Shown here: positions 60,571-64,000 of the stretch, piece after piece
How positions within the stretch are numbered: the stretch's first letter is position 1
Layout: every line of letters starts with the position of its first letter
Source of the DNA: Scatophagus argus
Lineage: Eukaryota; Chordata; Actinopteri; Scatophagidae
DNA length: 64,000 nucleotides
NCBI RefSeq assembly: GCF_020382885.2
Contig: NC_058510.1
Coordinates: 1,536,001 to 1,600,000, forward strand
Reading direction: 5' to 3'
Translations under genes and position numbers: made by a program
The notes under the pieces: generated by a model
Told to the model about the DNA's origin: nothing
What the model saw: the letters and a program-made list of their open reading frames with translations, nothing else
Databases searched by the model: none

Positions 60571-61060
60571 TGTAACTGTAATCCAGTAACTGCTACAGTC
60601 TGGCCACAACAGACTGGTGAAAGATTTCCAGCATCTTGTTCCTCAGGAAGTGGAGTCTGCTGCAGCCCGTCTCCCGTCTTCTGCTGTAGACGGTTACTCC
60701 CAGGTACTTGTAGTCCTCCACTGCCTCCACATCTCTACCCATGATGCACAGGGGCTGTGAGGCCTGTCTGTCAGGCAGCCAGCGATCCAGAAGACGGCGG
60801 CTGCACCGACATCCGTCAGCCGCAGCTTCTCACCTGGTAGCAGAGGCTGGATGGTGTTGAAGGCACTGGAGAACCATCCAGGTCTGAGTGAACCCGCTGC
60901 AGCAGATAGGCGACAGCATTATCCACACCCTGTGAGGGGTCAAGATACGACTTCACCTGCACCCTCAGGTGGGCCAACACCTGAGGGTGGGGCAGTGGCA
61001 CTGTGTGCATCCTGTCCATTTGCATACAGTAAGTCCAAACAGCGGGACAGTCCACATACT
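60539..61060 (-). mobile_element. Decayed LINE reverse-transcriptase fragment with (TCCA)n tail
   Basis: The minus strand encodes pieces of a non-LTR retrotransposon ORF2 in shifting frames: LDPSQGVDNAVAYLLQRV (about 60,890-60,950), then FSSAFNTIQPLLPGEKLR (about 60,820-60,875), then VEAVEDYKYLGVTVYS (about 60,690-60,740), then RLHFLRNKML (about 60,630-60,660). The order matches the reverse-transcriptase region of fish Rex1/CR1-like LINEs, but the segment with the catalytic FADD box is missing between the second and third pieces. On the minus strand the copy ends in (TCCA)n at 60,539-60,570. It has frameshifts and is not functional. Confidence 0.7.
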
Positions 61061-61929
61061 GGTCGATTGACTTTTGAGGGTATCAGTCCAATCAGTCCAG
61101 TCTTTTGGGTTCAGAGAGGAATTTTGAGGGATGATGATGTTTATTTATAACTTTATTCAGACACATCTGTAACAACAGTACTTGTGTTATGTATAATAAC
61201 ACAAGGAAACTGCCAGAAACAGACACATTGTGTCCATGCTGACTCTGTTCACATGTTGAGTTTGAGCTTGACTAAATGAACAAATAGTAATGTGCTTCTG
61301 TTTGTGTGAAGGTTTGTACCAGAGTGTATTTACGTTTCAAGGAACAGTCGAGCCAGAAGTAAAATGATTTGCAGGTCTTTGGATTCTGTGTTTATTTCCA
61401 CAGTAAGCAGAACAGCGCGTCCACTCCAGTCATGTCTCTTCCTTTTATTTCCTGCTGATGAAGGTTGAGCCTCTGTGGGTGGTGCACTTTGTTTTTGTTC
61501 ATCCACCTTTATGAGTCATGCTGTATGATTCTGTGTATTTCAGCACAAACTGCTGCCGCTCTGGACCGACATGTAAAATGCATCTGTTCCCATGCAAAGG
61601 AACAGAACCGACATCATGTGTTCATCAGGTGTTCACAGCAGTAAATCCATCTGAACGTACTGCACCGCATAGTGGATCATTATTACTTCAAGCTGAGCTG
61701 AATGTGGTTGTTTTCAAGGCCAACTTCCTGGTCTGTCCTCATGCTGCCTTTCACTTTGTGCTGGTGAGGGCGAATGCAGCTCTCCTGTGTTGGCACATAC
61801 TGTGAATATGTAAGTATATGAAGGTACGGTCGAGGTGTTGATGAAACTCCAGCAGCGGTTCAGGCAGGTACGATCACAGCCATGACATGTTGCTGATCAA
61901 TACCCACCTGAGTGTGACCTGTGAGGCTC

Positions 61930-62070
61930 TCTTAGAGCTACATGCTAACAGCATGCTAACTTGCCCACAGTGACGATGATGTCAACACGCCGGTTTTTAG
62001 CAGCTACACGCTGAACGTTAACCACGTTTGCTGATTCAGTTTAGCGTGTGCTAACATAAAGCTCACAAAG
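61930..62070. repeat. GCTAAC-rich dispersed repeat
   Basis: ACATGCTAACAGCATGCTAA, followed by TTTTTAGCAGCTACACGCTG and TTTAGCGTGTGCTAAC, resembles a repeat common in teleost introns. A shorter related patch is near 31,490-31,550 in the other orientation. The class is unknown. Confidence 0.4.
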
Positions 62071-62689
62071 CACCGACGTGAATGTCTGTACAAAATGTGA
62101 CGAAAACATGTCCAACGCTAACAGGCCTGTTTCAGTGAATTCACTGCAAATGTCAACGTCACAACGGCTCTAGAAACACCAAAGTTATGACGGTTAGTCC
62201 TTTGGGGATTGATCAAAACATTATCATCGCGTCCCACAGAAGATGAGAATGGCTTTCATTTTTAAACGCCATCATCTCCAGTTATGTTGTTATCCTGACA
62301 TAACAAAGCTTGTTTTCTCCTGACAATACCACTCGTGGGCAGAAACATGAGCACAAGCATCAAACCATCGTTATTCTAAGAGGGGTACCATATATACTTT
62401 ATTTTCAGGCCTTGTAACCATACAGTATCTACAGTACCATAGATAAAACCCAGGAATAAATAGTGTGTAATACTACATTATAGCACATTACAAAGGACAC
62501 ACATTATCATGATACACGTATAATTTCAACCGTATTTAAAAATGGCAGATGTAATAGTCCATACGCCCGCGTCCATGCACATGCGTGACAGTTGGTCCAC
62601 ATGTCCTCTATGTCTGTCTACTGCAAAACATAACATCAGGTCTCATCTATTTGGCATTTAACCATTACAGTCCAGCCACCAATTATAGC

Positions 62690-62809
62690 TAAAGGGACAG
62701 TTCGCCCAAAAATGTAAATTCAGTCACGAGAAGCTTCACCTGACTTTCCATCAGCATGGGGTGAGCAGGCGACTGAATTGTCACTTTATTTGGGTGAACT
62801 GTTCCTTTA
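62690..62809. mobile_element. Short MITE of the AGTTCACCC family
   Basis: It starts TAAAGGGACAGTTCGCCC and ends GGGTGAACTGTTCCTTTA, inverted repeats of about 18 bp with one or two differences. At 120 bp it is an internally deleted relative of the 304-bp element at 24,852. Confidence 0.75.
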
Positions 62810-63298
62810 AACTGTGTAAATCCTCAAAGAGATGTTCCCATGAAGATAGCTACAGATAACAACTACCGTTTACCACGTGTTAAAAGTATCTGCCACCGTT
62901 TCAAATAGTTTTGGCTTCATTCAAGCAGGCATAAAATCTCAAGTAAATGTTCAGCACTGTTAGTTCGAATTAAATAACATCCTGTGGATAAAACAGTCCA
63001 GCAGCTAAACTGTAAAAGTGGACAGCTCCACGTTGGTACAGAAACATGTTTATGACAGCTCCCGCGCACTCCTTTTCGCTGTGGTTTGTCCGGTCCGGAC
63101 TCCTCACGTCCAGCTGTGGTAGACGCGGTCTTTGTGTATAGTGGACAGAGTTATTCGGCGTGGAAGAAACACCACAGCTTGGCCTCCAAACCCTTTTGAC
63201 ACGACGCAACAAACAGAGTCATCAGTCTGTCGACAGAGTGAAGTCCTGCACCCGCATGTGGCCTGTTAGTTTTAATGATGGCACGGGTTGCCCTTCTT

Positions 63299-63484
63299 CT
63301 AGCCGTCCAGAGGTTTTCCCAGGTACACCATGGTGACCTCGGTGTTGCCGTACACCGCAGAGACCGCAGGGTACAGGCAGGCCTTGGGCAGTCCACGAAA
63401 CGCTACTCCGAGAAACTCAAAACCCCTCTCGAAGGCTAACGTCTTGTCATCCATGTCTAAAATCACTCGTATTCTCTCCCCGAT
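63299..63484 (-). CDS. fbxo45: fbxo45 last coding exon (end of SPRY domain)
   Basis: This exon has 61 codons plus a TAG stop (63,299-63,301). It reads [20 protein letters not shown] at the start and YLGKPLDG at the end, almost identical to the C-terminus of vertebrate FBXO45 (F-box/SPRY domain protein 1). A TGTCCACAG acceptor precedes it on the minus strand, phase 0. FBXO45 pairs with the RING protein PHR1/MYCBP2 and Skp1 in an atypical ubiquitin ligase that shapes synapses and axons; the SPRY domain binds substrate. The neighbouring exon is 63,622-64,000. Confidence 0.93.
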   Translation of the reverse strand: MGERIRVILDMDDKTLAFERGFEFLGVAFRGLPKACLYPAVSAVYGNTEVTMVYLGKPLDG

Positions 63485-63621
63485 CTGTGGACAAACACAA
63501 TTACACCTCGCCAGATTACAAAAATACCAAATGAAAGTAAAGACAATGGCCAACATGTCTCCAAACACATTTCAACTTTGTTTCCAGATGGTGTGGATAC
63601 AGACGCAGCTCCGGCTCCTAC

Positions 63622-64000
63622 CTGATATTTTGGTGCGTTGTTACACTGTGGGAAATTTCCGCTGACCTCTCCATTGTGAAGCAGGTTGTTATCGACCAGG
63701 TTCCAGCCCCAGCTCTGGTCATCGCTGCCCAGCAGGGCCACGTAGCCCTGGCACTGCATGGACGCCCGCTTCGTGGCGATGCCGATCACCGCCACGGTGC
63801 CCAGAGGGCCTTCCCACCAGATCTCCCAGGCGTGCCTCCCTTCCGAAAAGCCGATCTTGCCACGTGCGCCATCTGTGCTCTGGGCGATAGGATTGCGGTG
63901 CAGGGTGAAGCCGTTCTTCTTCACGTAAACGTTGCGGGAGCAGTCGTGGGAGCTCAGACCGTGCTGGAAGGCCTTGAGCTGTTGAGGGCGACGGGACAGG
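63622..64000 (-). CDS. fbxo45: fbxo45 SPRY-domain exon, cut by the window edge
   Basis: On the minus strand this reads [20 protein letters not shown], then [56 protein letters not shown] and PKYQ, ending at a GTAGGA donor in phase 0. It is the bulk of the SPRY domain of FBXO45 and is extremely conserved with human. The upstream boundary is uncertain: the frame stays open to the window edge, but similarity to FBXO45 fades before LKAFQH. The F-box exon with the start codon lies outside the window. Confidence 0.92.

Larger units (their letters stand above)
55902..63298. other. nrros upstream region and nrros-fbxo45 spacer
   Basis: Apart from a possible nrros 5' exon (about 58,424-58,560), no coding sequence is seen. 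The region carries a SINE with target-site duplications (59,846-60,140), a decayed LINE (60,539-61,060), a small MITE (62,690-62,809) and GCTAAC-rich repeats near 61,940-62,060. The nrros signal-peptide exon should be within or just beyond it but was not found. Confidence 0.6.

Overview
The window is nuclear DNA from a ray-finned fish, most likely a percomorph-type teleost. Three things point to this: intron-split vertebrate genes, abundant (CA)n/(TG)n microsatellites with fish-type dispersed repeats (a tRNA-derived SINE, short MITE-like elements, a decayed LINE), and a selenoprotein J gene, a family described mainly from ray-finned fishes. Five protein-coding genes can be supported. Most other open frames are chance frames in introns and intergenic DNA, many of them running through CA repeats.

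Layout. Positions 1-28,424 hold the 5' end of a vav3-like gene on the minus strand: exon 1 at 28,218-28,424 with the start codon and exon 2 at 16,259-16,375, separated by an 11.8 kb intron. The rest of the gene lies beyond the left edge. After a 6 kb repeat-bearing intergenic stretch, a nine-exon plus-strand gene at 34,588-38,486 encodes selenoprotein J, an ADP-ribosylglycohydrolase/J1-crystallin relative. Its seventh coding exon carries an in-frame TGA (37,734-37,736), and its 3' UTR carries a SECIS-like stem-loop (about 38,583-38,640). A standard gene finder would truncate or break this gene. Next on the plus strand is a complete nine-exon sh3glb1 (endophilin B1/Bif-1) at 40,649-48,209, with an NRF-1 palindrome about 190 bp upstream of its ATG. 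On the minus strand follow the large leucine-rich-repeat exon of nrros/lrrc33 (53,946-55,901) and the last two exons of fbxo45 (63,299-64,000, cut by the right edge). NRROS and FBXO45 are also close neighbours on human 3q29, which supports both calls.

The genes do not form an operon-like unit and have unrelated roles: Rho-GEF signalling (vav3), a lens or structural selenoprotein (selj), membrane curvature and autophagy (sh3glb1), TGF-beta presentation and macrophage ROS control (nrros), and a ubiquitin ligase subunit (fbxo45). The most informative observations are the selenoprotein J reading (UGA plus SECIS), TG repeats that replace the polypyrimidine tract at two selj splice acceptors, several long near-perfect hairpins and palindromes in non-coding DNA, and a SINE insertion with clean target-site duplications.
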